Assembly (NCBI GenBank): GCA_007922225.1
Contig: ML679956.1
Coordinates: 18,139,049 to 18,203,048, forward strand
DNA length: 64,000 bases
Reading direction: 5' to 3'
Source of the DNA: Emydura subglobosa
Taxonomy: Eukaryota > Chordata > Testudines > Chelidae
Position numbers and translations under genes: made by a program. Position 1 is the stretch's first letter. Each line of letters starts with the position of its first letter. This document shows, in pieces, positions 38,201-49,342 of the stretch. The notes under the pieces are model-generated. The model ran no database searches. It saw only the letters and a program-made list of their open reading frames with translations, and was not told where the DNA came from.

Positions 38201-38857
38201 TCACACACAAAGCAAGATTTATACTGAGAACTTTATATTTGGTGAGACCATCTCTTAAGCATAAAGCTCTGTGCCAAAGGTAGTTACATGGAAATTGGTG
38301 TCCTTAAAGAGGTCAGCACAACACAGACAGTTCATTAGCAGCCTGTACGACAGACCCATAATCAACTCAGGAGAATGTCAAATTTGCTAAGCGATCTATG
38401 CTGCAAGTAAATAAATCAATAAATGAATAAAAAGTGCTATGCTTTTTACTATCTGGGCCTTCCTTTGCTAGTCCATGGTGCATCAAAATTCCTGATTTAT
38501 ACAGAACAGATATAAAATAAGATGACTCCAGAAGGGAAAGCTTGCCCTTTACTGTGCTTTTAACAGAGGGGTAAATTCAGTTCTCAGTTATACCCATGAA
38601 ACCTCAATGATTTCAACATGAAATTTTTATTGCCATGTTTTAGCTCAAAAGAGTCTGAATTCCAGTGCCAGGAAATGGGATTATTGTTATTAAGGTTCCA
38701 TACATTTTTGGGAAAAAGTGTGGATCATTCTGAATGAGAGGTACTTTATAATTACCTCGTTAATCATCGTTCTCTTCATTGCCTGTAACTACTTGTAAAA
38801 ACGTAATTAAATTACATATAAATTAAAATGAGAATAAATTAAAATAACATTTCTTTT

Positions 38858-38945
38858 AATTTAAATAGCAACTTTCATCTGAGGAACTCAAAGTGCTTTG
38901 GAATGGTGAGCAAATATATCCCCATTTTATAGAAGTTGAATGTAA
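38858..38945 (+). repeat. MIR/L2-like relic
   Basis: TAGCAACTTTCATCTGAGGA, ACTCAAAGTGCTTTGG and ATATCCCCATTTTATAGAAG match the pattern of ancient amniote MIR/L2-type 3' cores. It is cut off on the right by the MITE at 38950. Confidence 0.5.
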
Positions 38946-38949
38946 AGCA

Positions 38950-39426
38950 GATATGTCTTAACTGCAGAGTTCACCTGGGTGATTGCAAACTGGGCTTAAG
39001 TACCAGGATGAGCTTAGCTCGGGCGTGAGTAGCCACACTGCAAAGACATACTTGAGTTGCTGTGTCCTCAGTGGTGTTGCGCTCTCGTGTGTGTGTCACT
39101 ACTTCTCGGGAGATATCCCACAGTTCTTTGTCCTGCTGTATGCTAAATCACTCTGTGATTCTTCCTACGAATTGTGGGAGAACCTATATGGGAGGAATTG
39201 TGGGGAAGCACTGGAGGGCTATCAGCACTCAAGTGATTTAGCTTAGGTCCTCACTTACAGGGTTACCAGCCTGAGTACAAGTGGAACCCAGGTTCTACCC
39301 CATATCCCCACCATTCCAACTAGTCTAGGTTGAAAACACCACTTACCTCAGATAAGGTACAGAGAAGGAGGGGTGAGGGGCAACACCTGAGTAAGAGCAC
39401 AGCCCACTCTGCAGTTAAGACATATC
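38950..39426. mobile_element. 0.48-kb MITE with perfect 21-bp inverted ends
   Basis: The segment 38950-38970 (GATATGTCTTAACTGCAGAG and one further T) is the exact reverse complement of 39406-39426. Similarity continues weakly inward. The 87-codon frame at 38983-39246 is not protein-like. No target duplication is evident, so the superfamily is unassigned. This family is familiar to me as a dispersed repeat in turtle DNA. Confidence 0.85.
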
Positions 39427-40299
39427 CTCAGGCCCATACCCACAAAGGGACTTAGGCATTGCAGTACCTAACTTTTACTCACCTTAAAAATCATTGGAAT
39501 CCACAAAGCCTGACCTATAGGTGCCTATGCTCCCCATACAATGAAAGGGGAGAGACAGGCACCTTAGAAGACAAGCCACAAAAGCCAGCTCGCTAGCGGG
39601 GAGCCACCCAAGACAGCCAATTGGAGATGCTGAGGACAGTGGTGTGTTCTAAGCCCTGCCCTTCTCTCGGAGCTAGGTGCCTACATCCAGGCTGCAGGGA
39701 GGCACCTATCATTGCTTGTGATCCACAGCCAGGAACACTATCCAGGAGCCAGGTGGCCTAGACACCTATGCTGTTTCTTGTGAGAATGGCTTAGGCGCCT
39801 GATAAACTCCACTCAAAACGGCTTGTGGGCGAGGAGGCAGCAGCAGAACTAAGCCTACAATTCTGGCATGGAAATGTTTAGTTAATTTCACGGCAGAAGT
39901 GAAGAGAAAAAAGCCTGATAAATCACAGGTGGTGTGTGGTGGGAACTGGAGAGCTAGTTTACCCTGCACTCACCCTGCATTGGTGACTCCCGGGCTAGCT
40001 CTTGGTGTCCGTTGCAACCGGGTGGCACAGAGTCACAGTGCCACTGAGATTTGGCCCATCCACCCGCCATAAATGGAGATAGACAGGGAACCGAGCTGAA
40101 CTGGAGTGGTGTCGTGATCCTGGGAGCCTGCTCTGTGACTCTGCATGCCAGGTTGCAATGTGCACCAGGAGCCAGGCCCACACCACCACCACTCGGTTTG
40201 GGGCCTAATCAAATAGTTTTTACAGGCCATTTCCAAGATTTCACAGACTTTATTCAAATTCATGATTTCTGAGACCACTTTGACAAATTATAGCTCTAC

Positions 40300-40595
40300 T
40301 TAAAACCTTCCCCATCTCTCGGGTGAGTGCCCTAACCACTGGACTATGGAGTGATTCTTACTTTTTTTGAGCCAATTAACATTTCATTATTTAATCAAAG
40401 TGAAACAACTTAAACTAGAGAGATTGAGAGATCGCCACAGAGTATCCCAGAGCCTACTGGCTAGAAGAGTCACTGGACTTGTGGGGAACCCCTTTTCAAA
40501 CTCCTGTATCCCCATCAGGCAGGGGGGAACTGAACCGGGGACCCACATCCTGTATAAATACCCTAGCCATGGGGCTAAAAGTTACACGGGAGGCC
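40300..40595 (-). other. tRNA-like segments inside the dispersed repeat
   Basis: GGGTGAGTGCCCTAACCACT (from about 40320) and GGACTATGGAGTGA look like the reverse complement of a tRNA D-arm. GAACTGAACCGGGGACCC near 40525-40545 resembles the reverse complement of a T-arm (GGTTCGAATC). A second, inverted copy of the D-arm phrase lies at about 40450 (GCCTACTGGCTAGAAGAGT). They are not foldable as an intact tRNA by eye, so this is probably a SINE-like or tRNA-derived component, not a tRNA gene. Confidence 0.35.
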
Positions 40596-40619
40596 TTCTC
40601 TTCACCCCGATTCCCCACT

Positions 40620-41271
40620 CATAGGCGTGCGCAGCACATTTTATTAGGGTGTGCACCCAGGGAATTTTTTTTTTTTTAAAGGCGAACATTTATTGAATAC
40701 TCAATCATAAAGGACATTATTTTTATTCATCAAACAAACTAAAGAAACTAAAACTTAACTAAACTTAATTGTTTTTAAATTAACAACTTAACTTTACTTA
40801 AAAAATACAAACTTAAAAAATGAGACACAAAATATCAAATTTTGGCTGTAGTGATAACCAGGCGTATACAAAGATACAGTCAATTTTCATGATCTTTATC
40901 AGGGGGTGTCAAACTGAATTCCACCAGCAGGCCACATCTGAATTACCTGCCGGCAGAATTCTCTGCCGCGAAATGTCACGAGGAATGGTATTTCGGCAGC
41001 AGATCATGGCGTGTTCCCATCCACTGCAAAATCTCGCAGCTCCTTCTTTTTCGGTGGCAGCTCGCTGTGTCTTGCCGTCCGCCAAGAAATCGCGCGCCCT
41101 CCACTCTTTTGGCGGCAGCTCTACCCTCCAGCATCAGCTTGAAACACAGCAAAATGGCACTGCGGGCCACATCAAAAAGGTTTGCGGACCAGATAAAAAA
41201 GGTTCGCGGGCCATATGTTTGACACCCCTGCATTAGGGTGTGCCTGGGCACACCCCGTACGCACGCCTATG
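40620..41271. mobile_element. 652-bp transposon with CATAGGCGTGCG ends and 8-bp target duplication
   Basis: The left end CATAGGCGTGCGCAGC is inverted at the right end (CGCACGCCTATG). TCCCCACT lies on both sides (40612-40619 and 41272-41279), an 8-bp target duplication as in hAT elements. Just inside each end is ATTAGGGTGTGC (40643 and 41232). The interior is AT-rich (T13 near 40666, then AACATTTATTGAATACTC) and is interrupted by the element at 40900-41230. Confidence 0.85.
40900..41230. mobile_element. hAT-type MITE nested in the CATAGGCG element
   Basis: CAGGGGGTGTCAAACT on the left is inverted at the right end (GTTTGACACCCCTG), a typical hAT terminus. Inside, GCGGGCCATATG and GCGGGCCACATC occur near the right end. 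The sequence is GC-richer than its host. The flanks (ATCTTTAT and CATTAGGG) do not match, so the target duplication has been lost or the boundary is off. Confidence 0.75.
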
Positions 41272-41610
41272 TCCCCACTCTTGTGGGTAGTTGGGTTGCC
41301 TCTGAACACACCTTCAGACTGGGTCCCACAGACAAGACAGGCAGAGAAGCACCTCTCTTCCCCCAATTTGTGGATCACACCAGGGCTTAGGTATCCAGCT
41401 GCCTGGAGCGAAGCTGCAGCTTGCACACTCAAATCAAAGAAGTTACATGTCTAGGGAAATTTTACAGCAAAAGTTTAGGTGCCTAGTGAGTTCAGGCGCA
41501 GACAAGGTTAGGCAGTGGGTCAGAGGAGCTTTTGTGGGTTGAAGTAATGCCTGAAACTGAGATTTAGGAACCTAAATCTGGAGTTTAAAATCCCTTTTTA
41601 GACCTGTGAT

Positions 41611-43149
41611 TTGTGTAAAGGTCAGACAGAGTGACAAATCTTGATGTTTACATAGATAGATGGAAATAGGAAAATAGAGGCATCCAGTTTAGTAGGAAAC
41701 CACAACCACTTACTTCTGAAACGCAGCTACCACTGGGGTGAAATGTGGCAAATGTTACTTGTGCCCAAGAAAACTATTCCACATTTAAGAACAGAAAAGA
41801 AAGAAGAGTATCTTATCCAGTTGGAGCAACAGGAAAAATTTTCAGTTAGGTAGAAATCAACTACTCAAAACGATCCCATTGATAATAAAGATTAAAAGAG
41901 AATTTTTATAGACTAGTGAAACAGTAGTCATGGGAATAATTTAACTGACTATTCCAGCCCCTCTTTATCTCGATTGCTTTTCATGCTTACTTGGTCAAAA
42001 ATAAAAATTACACTGCTCTACAATGAAAGCAGAAAGGTTGCTTGATGGCACTGTGATTACTGCTCCAGGCTGGCACCAAAGAGGTCTGACCTCAGTTCCC
42101 AGGATATGTCTATCACTTGCTGGGTTAAAAGAATGCTCTCGGGAGAGAGTAGCTTTAACTGCAGTTGATGGGGGGGATCACCATTAAGTGTCCCTTGGAA
42201 TGGGCTATACACAGATGTTCATATGCAAAGAGTGTTCCCATCCAGCCTTTGTAAGCTAAAGGAGGTGGAAGTGATAAAGCAGGAGAAGAACAGGCGAAGT
42301 CTTTTGTTATGGACAAAGTGGATGTTTTTTCTTTTGAGGCCTGATCCTACTCCACTGATGTCAATGGCAGTTTTGCCACTTACTTCAATGAGCGCAGGAT
42401 TGATCCCCTACAGAGCATGCATTTAGTTGTGCAGAATTACACCTCTCTTGGAAAGACCACTCCTTTTTATTTGCCCTTGGCAGGAGAGCAGAAAAACTTG
42501 CTCACATTTAAAAGGAGGAGGAGGTGGAGGAGGATAATTGCACTAATCTTCAAAGGATTTGCTCTAATTTGTGCTGAAAGAACAGCAATTCTCTTATTGT
42601 TTGAACATATGGCATTTGGGAAGAGGGCACCAAGTTATTTCACTGTTTTGTTGTGGAATTTTGCTGATTATTAGGAACATATATGGCCTTAGTACTGACA
42701 TGGTGATGAAGAGAGATTATATTATTTCCTTATAAGACTCCCAATTGTTTGCATTCCAGTAATTATTCAACAAATGGGTTCCACCTGTCGTACATCAACT
42801 AGCACATGCAAATGAGACTAAACTATTTCCTGGACTTATATTTTATTTGGACTAACAAAGCCAGGATTTGAACTCAAGTGACAACAAGAGAACTGAGAAT
42901 GTTCTGCATCAGAGACTTGGAAAAAGGAATACAGGACTTCAGTTGTGGCCCTTCTACTCAACTTATCTCCAAATAATTTACAGTAATTCTCCCTGAATGC
43001 AACGACTCCTACTAATGAAGGCAAAAGTGATCAAATCCACTCTGCTCTGCTGTTGCACTCTGTCTCAGAGCTGCTCAACACACATTTTACCTCTCGTTAT
43101 TTATTTTTTACATTTAAATTACTGAAAATATTGTAGTTAATTCCTTCCT
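41611..43149. other. Unassigned, with one palindromic-repeat copy
   Basis: At 42338-42415, GCCTGATCCTACTCCACTGA, TGTCAATGGCAGTTTTGCCA, CTTACTTCAATGAGCGCAGG and ATTGATCCCC form a dispersed palindromic repeat. The rest is unrecognised. Confidence 0.45.
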
Positions 43150-43384
43150 TTATCCCCAAACAAGAACAGAAACAGTTTCCTTACCTTGTCAAATCTTTTT
43201 TTTTTTTTGTAATTTTCCCTTTTTTTCAGTAGTTTAGGTTTAACACAGTACTGTACCGTACTTGCTTTATTTATTTATTGTCTCTGCTACTGCCTGATTT
43301 CACATTTCCAGTTCCAAATGAGGAGTGTGGCTGACCGGACAGTTCCTAACTCTGGTGTCTGTAAAACTCTGAGGTTCTACTGTA
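43150..43384. mobile_element. Tigger/mariner-like element, right part
   Basis: The right end, read inward from 43384, is TACAGTAGAACCTCAGAG. This is a terminus I associate with Tigger-like (Tc1/mariner superfamily) MITEs of amniotes that continue in TTACGAAC. Upstream are CAGTACTGTACCGTACTTGC, CTGATTTCACATTTCCAG and TCCAAATGAGGAGTGTGG, consistent with that family's interior. The left end is not identified, so this is a partial copy or has an indistinct boundary. Confidence 0.55.
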
Positions 43385-43448
43385 TTTTGTTTTTATGCCT
43401 TGCACATGTTTTCAGTGTTGAACTTGGCTTTTTCAGGAAGGTTATAAA

Positions 43449-43510
43449 TTCGGGCCCCATTGAAGTCAATGCGAGTTTTGCCACTGACTGCAGTGGGGCA
43501 AGGATTTCAC
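43449..43510. repeat. Dispersed palindromic repeat (CAATGGGA type)
   Basis: ATTGAAGTCAATGCGAGTTT, then TGCCACTGACTGCAGTGGGG, then CAAGGATTTC. This is the same layout as the 42338 and 23277 copies. Confidence 0.55.
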
Positions 43511-44314
43511 CTCCCACGTGCTCACACACCCTCACAAAATATGTTAATATATACACTCTATGGCAAAATATTTCAGACTTCAGTGACCAAAACTAGGTAC
43601 CCAAAGAGATGTATGCTGATTCTTAGGAGATGCTGCGCATCACAGTCCTCTACCCATCACTGTGATCAGTGGAAGCTGTGGATGCACAGCACCTTTCAGT
43701 GTGAGGCCATTTTTCATTTACATGGCCAGTAGATTTGGGTGCCTCAATATCTCAACTGTTTTCATTTTGCAGGATTTGAAATGTACTATTTTCCATTGTT
43801 GGTGAGAGAAACTAGTGGTAAAATGTCACAGAAACTATCAGAGTTTGTTCAAAATTATTGAACATTTGGTTTACCAAAAATATACATTTTTGCAGAAAAC
43901 TGAACATTTCAAAGGTGGCAGTAGTTTTGTACACTAAGTGACAATTGTGATAAAAGGCTTTTGTTTGCGGAGGAAAACATGCAAAAATGTTGACCAGCTG
44001 TAACATATATGAATATGTGTGAACATTCACTCACATACATACAGATCACATATTTTGCAAGGAACAGGCAGAATATGTGGAGCAAGAAGCGTCGTGCCAG
44101 GCCAGCCTCCCAAATGGCACCTCAGGCCATTCAGAATTGTATTCCCCCCTAGTCCTGTAGCCTGCAAAGTAGGCCATTTCAAGAGACTGCACCATCCTAA
44201 AGAGTAATGCAGCCTACGCACACCCCCTGCAGAGCATCCAGAGGCAAAATCCCTGCCTGAATTCATGTCCCCCTATGTGATTTAATGCCCCAAAAGGAAC
44301 AATTTGGTCCTTAG
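43511..44314. other. Unassigned sequence
   Basis: No gene or known repeat recognised. Confidence 0.45.
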
Positions 44315-44735
44315 GAGAGCTGAGCAAATACTTGATTTTTTTTGGTAAATTCACCAACAAAAAAATTCAGAAAAAAATTCTGTTAACTTCAAACTACAAC
44401 TGAATTTTTTGGTTTTTCTGAACAAAACAAAAACAAAAAATGTCATTTGGATCACATAAAACATTTCAAACATCAATTTGAAACAAAATGTCATTTCAAA
44501 ACATTTTCAAAACAAAGTGTTAATTTCAATCCGTCATTTTGAAACTAAATTTCAAAACATTTCATGTCTAAAATATCAGAACAAAATATTTCAATATTTC
44601 CAAAATTTCTTTTTAAAATTTGTTTTCCCTGAAGGTATTCACCGAATTTGACCCAAATTCTTGAATGGTTTGGTGCGCCGAAAAATGCATTGTTTGGTGA
44701 ACTGTAATTTTGCAAAAAAATATCACCCAACTCTC
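44315..44735. mobile_element. AT-rich MITE with GAGAG(C/T)TG ends
   Basis: The left end GAGAGCTGAGCAAATACTTG faces the right end, read inward, GAGAGTTGGGTGATATTTTT. The interior is dominated by AAAACAAAATGTCATTT and TTTCAAAACATTT variants in both orientations, giving a loose palindrome of about 420 bp. No coding capacity. The target duplication is not clear. Confidence 0.6.
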
Positions 44736-45497
44736 ATCTTTAGCATGTATGTGTACACAATGTGGTGATGATATCCATGTGGAAAATGACCGGGTCAGGT
44801 AACAAATTAGTTCATCATGTGGTTCACCTGCTGTCTGTTTATCAATCTATCTCCCCAGGCTTAATTCTACTGTTCCAATCCTCTAAGCATTTTCAGATAG
44901 TTGCCGTATTTTATTATTGAAATGTGCATAGAAACTACCAGGATAGGGGAAGATTCATTCCTCAGCCAGAAACAGTTTTACTATACAAAAAAGTCAGATT
45001 TTAAGGTTTCATAGCTCTGCAAAGCTAAATAATAATCCTTCCTTCCAGTGCAAAGGGAAAATCCCTGAGTTCTTAATGAGACTCAGTAGTTGCTTCTTAC
45101 CCTAAAAGAGTATGAGATATCAGATCATAAAGCACTGATATTTTTATGCCTAGAAAAGTGGTTTTTTGACTCATTTTTGGAGGTATTTTGCATTTATTAG
45201 TTTTATATTTATCTCTCTGTGACCCCTGCTCAGATGGATTTAAGGTAACTAAGGCACCTGACTTTGCAGGGGAAGGGACATGAAAAATGGTTCCCATAAA
45301 ATGTAAAACTTTCTAAAATAATTTGAAATAGTTTTTCTATAATCCATGTGGCGTATACAGAATACATGATGTTGTAATTTTATTGGCACTCATTTGGTAT
45401 GGCCATATTATTCACATCTTTAGTGAGCTATGTCATCCTTTAAGTCATCCTAATCCTGATAAAACCTTTAACACACCACTCCATTATGTATTGAATT

Positions 45498-45549
<52 letters not shown>

Positions 45550-46913
45550 ACCCTTATTCTTTGAGATTACTCAAAGAACATAATTTACTAATTTCTTTGG
45601 TTTTGTTTCTGTAAACCTAGCACAAATACTTAAAGCAGTAGTAAATTTCTCCATCATTAACAAAACCTCAAAGTTTTGAACTAGTAAAAAAAAATGTTCT
45701 TGACATTTGTTAAGCAACTATTACTGCTTGTGAAGATTACTGGTCTGGTAACAATGGAAACTGAAGTTTTATGTTTATCTTCAGGCCAGGATGGATGAAG
45801 ATAGCAACAGTACATGCTTTTCCAAACTGACCTGCTAATGACCTCAATCCTGGCCTAGAGGGACTAGTAACCCTTGGAGTGAGAGTTAACTCTGATGCTA
45901 ACTCCACTCTGGGACTCCCTTAGAAGAAATTGCCTCTTAACTCCAAAATTAAATATTTGCATACAAATTTTCCAGAAAATCTTATTTGCTCAGACATAAA
46001 TGCTAAACATGAAGAAAGATCCATATTTTCAATATTTAAAAGTCAAACATTTTCTTGTGAAATCTGGATATATGAGGCAGTTTTAGCTAGATGTTTAACC
46101 ACATTTGAGGAGTTTACGTAGGAGCAAGCTGGAACAAAAAGTTTAATTTCCAAGATATATAACAATTTTGATTGAATAGGATGTTGATAAGAAAACAACT
46201 CAGATGAAAAGATGGGACAGGGATTTGAACAAAGAAATTGCTCTGGGTGAGTAGGTCTCTATATGGGAAAGGGGATATACATCTTCAATTTGTCCAGCTC
46301 AATTTTTTTTTTTAAATAAATGGCATTTGACTCCAGTTAAGATTCATCATATTTTTGCTACTAGGGAGGTACTCTGTTGGAGGGATTGCAAGGAAATGGG
46401 AACATACTTGCACATGTGATGGCTGTGTCCAGGAATCAGATGGTTTTGGGAGGAAATTATTAGAAATTCATCTTATGACAAAATGCCAGCTTCCCAGAGA
46501 GTCCCTAAAGAGCCTTCCTACAGATCCAGTAAAGGATCTACATTTTAAACAGAACAAATTAATTTATTTTGTTACTGTTAGCAGTTAAACTTTGTATTGG
46601 ACATTATTTGAAAAGTTTGACCTATATCCTCCTATGGAATTGTGGTATTGTAAAATATGGACTTATCCTTTTAATTGAAAAGCTTTCACACCAAGAGAAG
46701 CACCAAAATGAGGACAGGTGTTTAGAAATTTGGATACCCTTTCTGGCATACTCAGAGGAGGAGGGCCCAGCTAGCAAGGCAGAATTTTTAGCCAGATTCT
46801 TCTAATATTAACTTGATCCAAATAATGCACGATGTACTATGTTGTATTTTACCTGGGTGGTTTTTAATATTTATGGTGACAGTGGAGTGGCCAATGCAAA
46901 CTCTTGTATATTA
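44736..46913. other. Unassigned sequence around a microsatellite
   Basis: Nothing recognised apart from the simple repeat listed separately. Confidence 0.4.
45499..45548. repeat. (CT)n(CA)n compound microsatellite
   Basis: About 9 TC/CT units followed by about 16 CA units, without interruption. Confidence 0.97.
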
Positions 46914-47000
46914 AGCCCCAATCTTACATTTATTTTTGATGTTACTTGACTTCAATGGGACTACTCATGGTGTAGTAAAGTAAAACATGTTCTTAAGTCC
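46914..47000. repeat. Dispersed palindromic repeat (ACTACTCATG type)
   Basis: GCCCCAATCTTACATTTATT, then TTGACTTCAATGGGACTACT, then CATGGTGTAGTAAAGTAAAA and TGTTCTTAAGTCCTGGCA. I recognise this layout as a dispersed palindromic repeat of turtles. Confidence 0.5.
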
Positions 47001-47446
47001 TGGCAAATTTGAGGACTTAGTACTATACTTAACTGTGTACTGCCTAGTTGCCTTCATTAAATGCCAATAATATTTAGGACGATTAATGCAGTCGGCATAA
47101 AATAAAAAAGGACCCAAAATTTTGCCCCAAACGCAAACTGTATCCATCCTGAGGTTTGAAAAAATTCAGTTAACATTTTAACACTCATAATTTCCATTAA
47201 CACGAGCCTGTTTATTGTTCCTGGTTCAAGACCAGAGGTCAAAATGCCAAAATATAACAGAGAAAGGATATGTTCTCTGTGTTTCCTGGCACAAATGGTG
47301 GAGATTCTACCAAAAATCTTCAAAGGGAACCTGTTCTTATTAGATTTCCAATCTAACATTCCAAGAGATTGGAATAGTTTGGAAGAGATCTGAATATCTA
47401 AGAGCTTATCCAAACCAAAACTTTTGAGTTTCATCCATCACTAGCA

Positions 47447-47573
47447 GTGGTGCTGGAACAATTTGTGTAGTGGGGGAGCTGAGAGCCATTGAACCAAACT
47501 GTAAATATGATGGAAACCTCTTCAAGCCAGGGGGTGTGGCAGCACACCCAGGACCCCTAGTTCTAGCACCTGT
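47447..47573. mobile_element. 127-bp MITE with GGTGCT(G/A)GAAC ends
   Basis: The left end GTGGTGCTGGAACAATTTG faces the right end, read inward, AGGTGCTAGAACTAGGGGTC. The interior includes GAGAGCCATTGAACCAAACT and GGGGGTGTGGCAGCACACCC. The flanks show no clear target duplication. Confidence 0.65.
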
Positions 47574-49342
47574 GAGTACCAGCAATATATATTGTCTGCC
47601 ATAATTTTCTTCATTATGGCACAATGATCAGATCTATGGTAATGATGTGACCAGAATGTATAGGCACTGAAGACTATATCTTATTGCCCTCACTTTTGTT
47701 GCTACATTTGTTACACAATAGTGTCCAATTGCTGTAGATAGAGACTGATCCTGCTGAAATCAATAAAAAATGTACTGACTTCAAGAGGAGGAGAAGCAGA
47801 TATATACACACAAATATAACCTTTGTGTGTATATGTTGTTGTAGTTGTTTTTTTATTTTCTATTGAGTACATCCTCTATCAGCCTAAAGGTTTTCCTATA
47901 GTGCTCATCATTAAGGTATTTAGCATCCTGATTAGTGACAAATACCATGTGTATGCACATACACAACTAGAACCCCATTTACCATGTTTTAGTGATGTAC
48001 ATGACCAGTAATACATTAAAATTAAAACTACAGTGAAATAATGTATTTCACTTTCTCTAGACTTCAGTACATTTCCAAAGAGATATACCTGTAGTTTATT
48101 GCAGCCCAGCTAAAGTATATGTTAATTAATAGTACTAGGATAGGAAATTGCTAAGATTGTGGTATAATAGCATTCATTACTGGAGTTCAAACACAGACAG
48201 TGCCTATAACAAGAAAGAGGAAGGGAAGTCTCAAATAAAGTCAGTACAGCTGAAGTCATTTGGGATGAAATTTTCAAAAGTGCCTAAATCCATGTTCAAA
48301 AGTGATTTAGGCACTTGGAGCCAAATTCCCACTGCCTTTCAATGAATGGAAGACTTGAGAAAGTGAAACTTAAGCTCCTAAATCACTTAATCACTTTTGG
48401 AACTTTTACCCATGGTCAATTTAACAAGCATAAAGAGGATAAAACAGTAAAAAAGTTTATTTATTTCCAACTCGGACAAATTCTACCCTCAGATGCAGGT
48501 ATGCAGGAAGTCAACGGGAGATACTTTTGCATATCCAACAGTAAGATTTAATCATAGGGCTTCTGTGGTTGTACAAGTTAATTTACCACCACACAACCGT
48601 ACACAAATCTATATGTTGTCTTATTTATCACAACCATGAATCGTTGTTTCCAGTACCACAGCCTGTCCATGAGATTTCACAAATCTCCCAATCTAATTGC
48701 CTAATTAAGTTTAAAAAACTTCATATATCGCAACCCAACTCCCATTGAAGTTAAACCCAATGACTCCTAAAAGGTTTTCCTCAGACTTGATTGGTAATAG
48801 CAAATGCAAAACACAATATTATACAGCAAATAGCATACTTCTGGGTGCTAAACAACTAATTATCAATAATGTTAATCAGGGATACAAATGCTTGAGAATT
48901 ACATGCCAGTGACCTCAGAACTTTGTTTGAGATGATCAGAAAAAAAGTTAAGCCAAAGTCTCCATCCTTTTCAAGTGCACACATAGTGACCAAAGAGCTG
49001 AAGTTAAGTTGGACAAACACAATTTTTGAAGGCCAATCCTGCCATCTGGCTAAAGTTAAGACACTAAACTTCTGCATATTAAAACGTTGGCTCCTACCAG
49101 CCATTATTTCTACTCCTGCCAAAATTACATCTGACTCAGTCGACACTGCAGTTACTCTGCCATCTCCCCCTGCTGCACTGACCCAAGGTTGACTATGAAG
49201 GGCCAATTCAGAGTGAAGTGGGAACTTGGCAGCATATGGGCTTCACGACCTGCAGAGGCTCAGACGTGTTGTCACAAAAAAGACATGTCAAGTCATTAGC
49301 AGCCTGACATCTAAAGCCTTTATTTCTCTGCATTACAACTGA
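47574..49342. other. Unassigned, with a palindromic repeat at 48232-48415
   Basis: At 48232-48415, ATTTTCAAAAGTGCCTAAAT, AAGTGATTTAGGCACTTGGA, CTTTCAATGAATGGAAGACT and TCCTAAATCACTTAATCACT form the same palindromic repeat type as 26650-27110. The 47737-47790 stretch (CTGATCCTGCTGAAATCAAT) looks like another palindrome relic. The rest is unrecognised. Confidence 0.45.

Larger units (their letters stand above)
27609..38857. other. Long unassigned stretch, poor in recognisable repeats
   Basis: In more than 11 kb I recognise only one palindromic-repeat relic (28016-28100) and simple repeats, including a (GT)6 at about 28479 and a TTTC tract. There is no CR1, MITE or DIRS signature. The open frames are under 103 codons and motif-free. 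Either the repeats are too old to recognise, or the sequence is under constraint. I cannot tell which from one sequence. Confidence 0.4.
39431..41610. repeat. Large dispersed repeat (TTAGGCACCTAA type), interrupted
   Basis: The left end has CCACAAAGGGACTTAGGCAT and ATAGGTGCCTATGCTCCCC. The right end has AGGTGCCTAGTGAGTTCAGG and GATTTAGGAACCTAAATC, approximately inverse to the left. The interior has repeated TAGGTGCCTA phrases and two antisense tRNA-like pieces. The CATAGGCG element at 40620-41271 splits it. Boundaries are approximate and the class is unknown. Confidence 0.5.

Noticed and set aside
40300..40595. Functional tRNA gene
   Set aside because: Only arm-like pieces are present, with no complete cloverleaf, and they sit inside a dispersed repeat.
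47057..47434. 125-codon minus-strand open frame
   Set aside because: Residue content is ordinary and no domain is seen. The region may belong to an unclassified repeat beside the 47447 MITE, but I could not support a gene.
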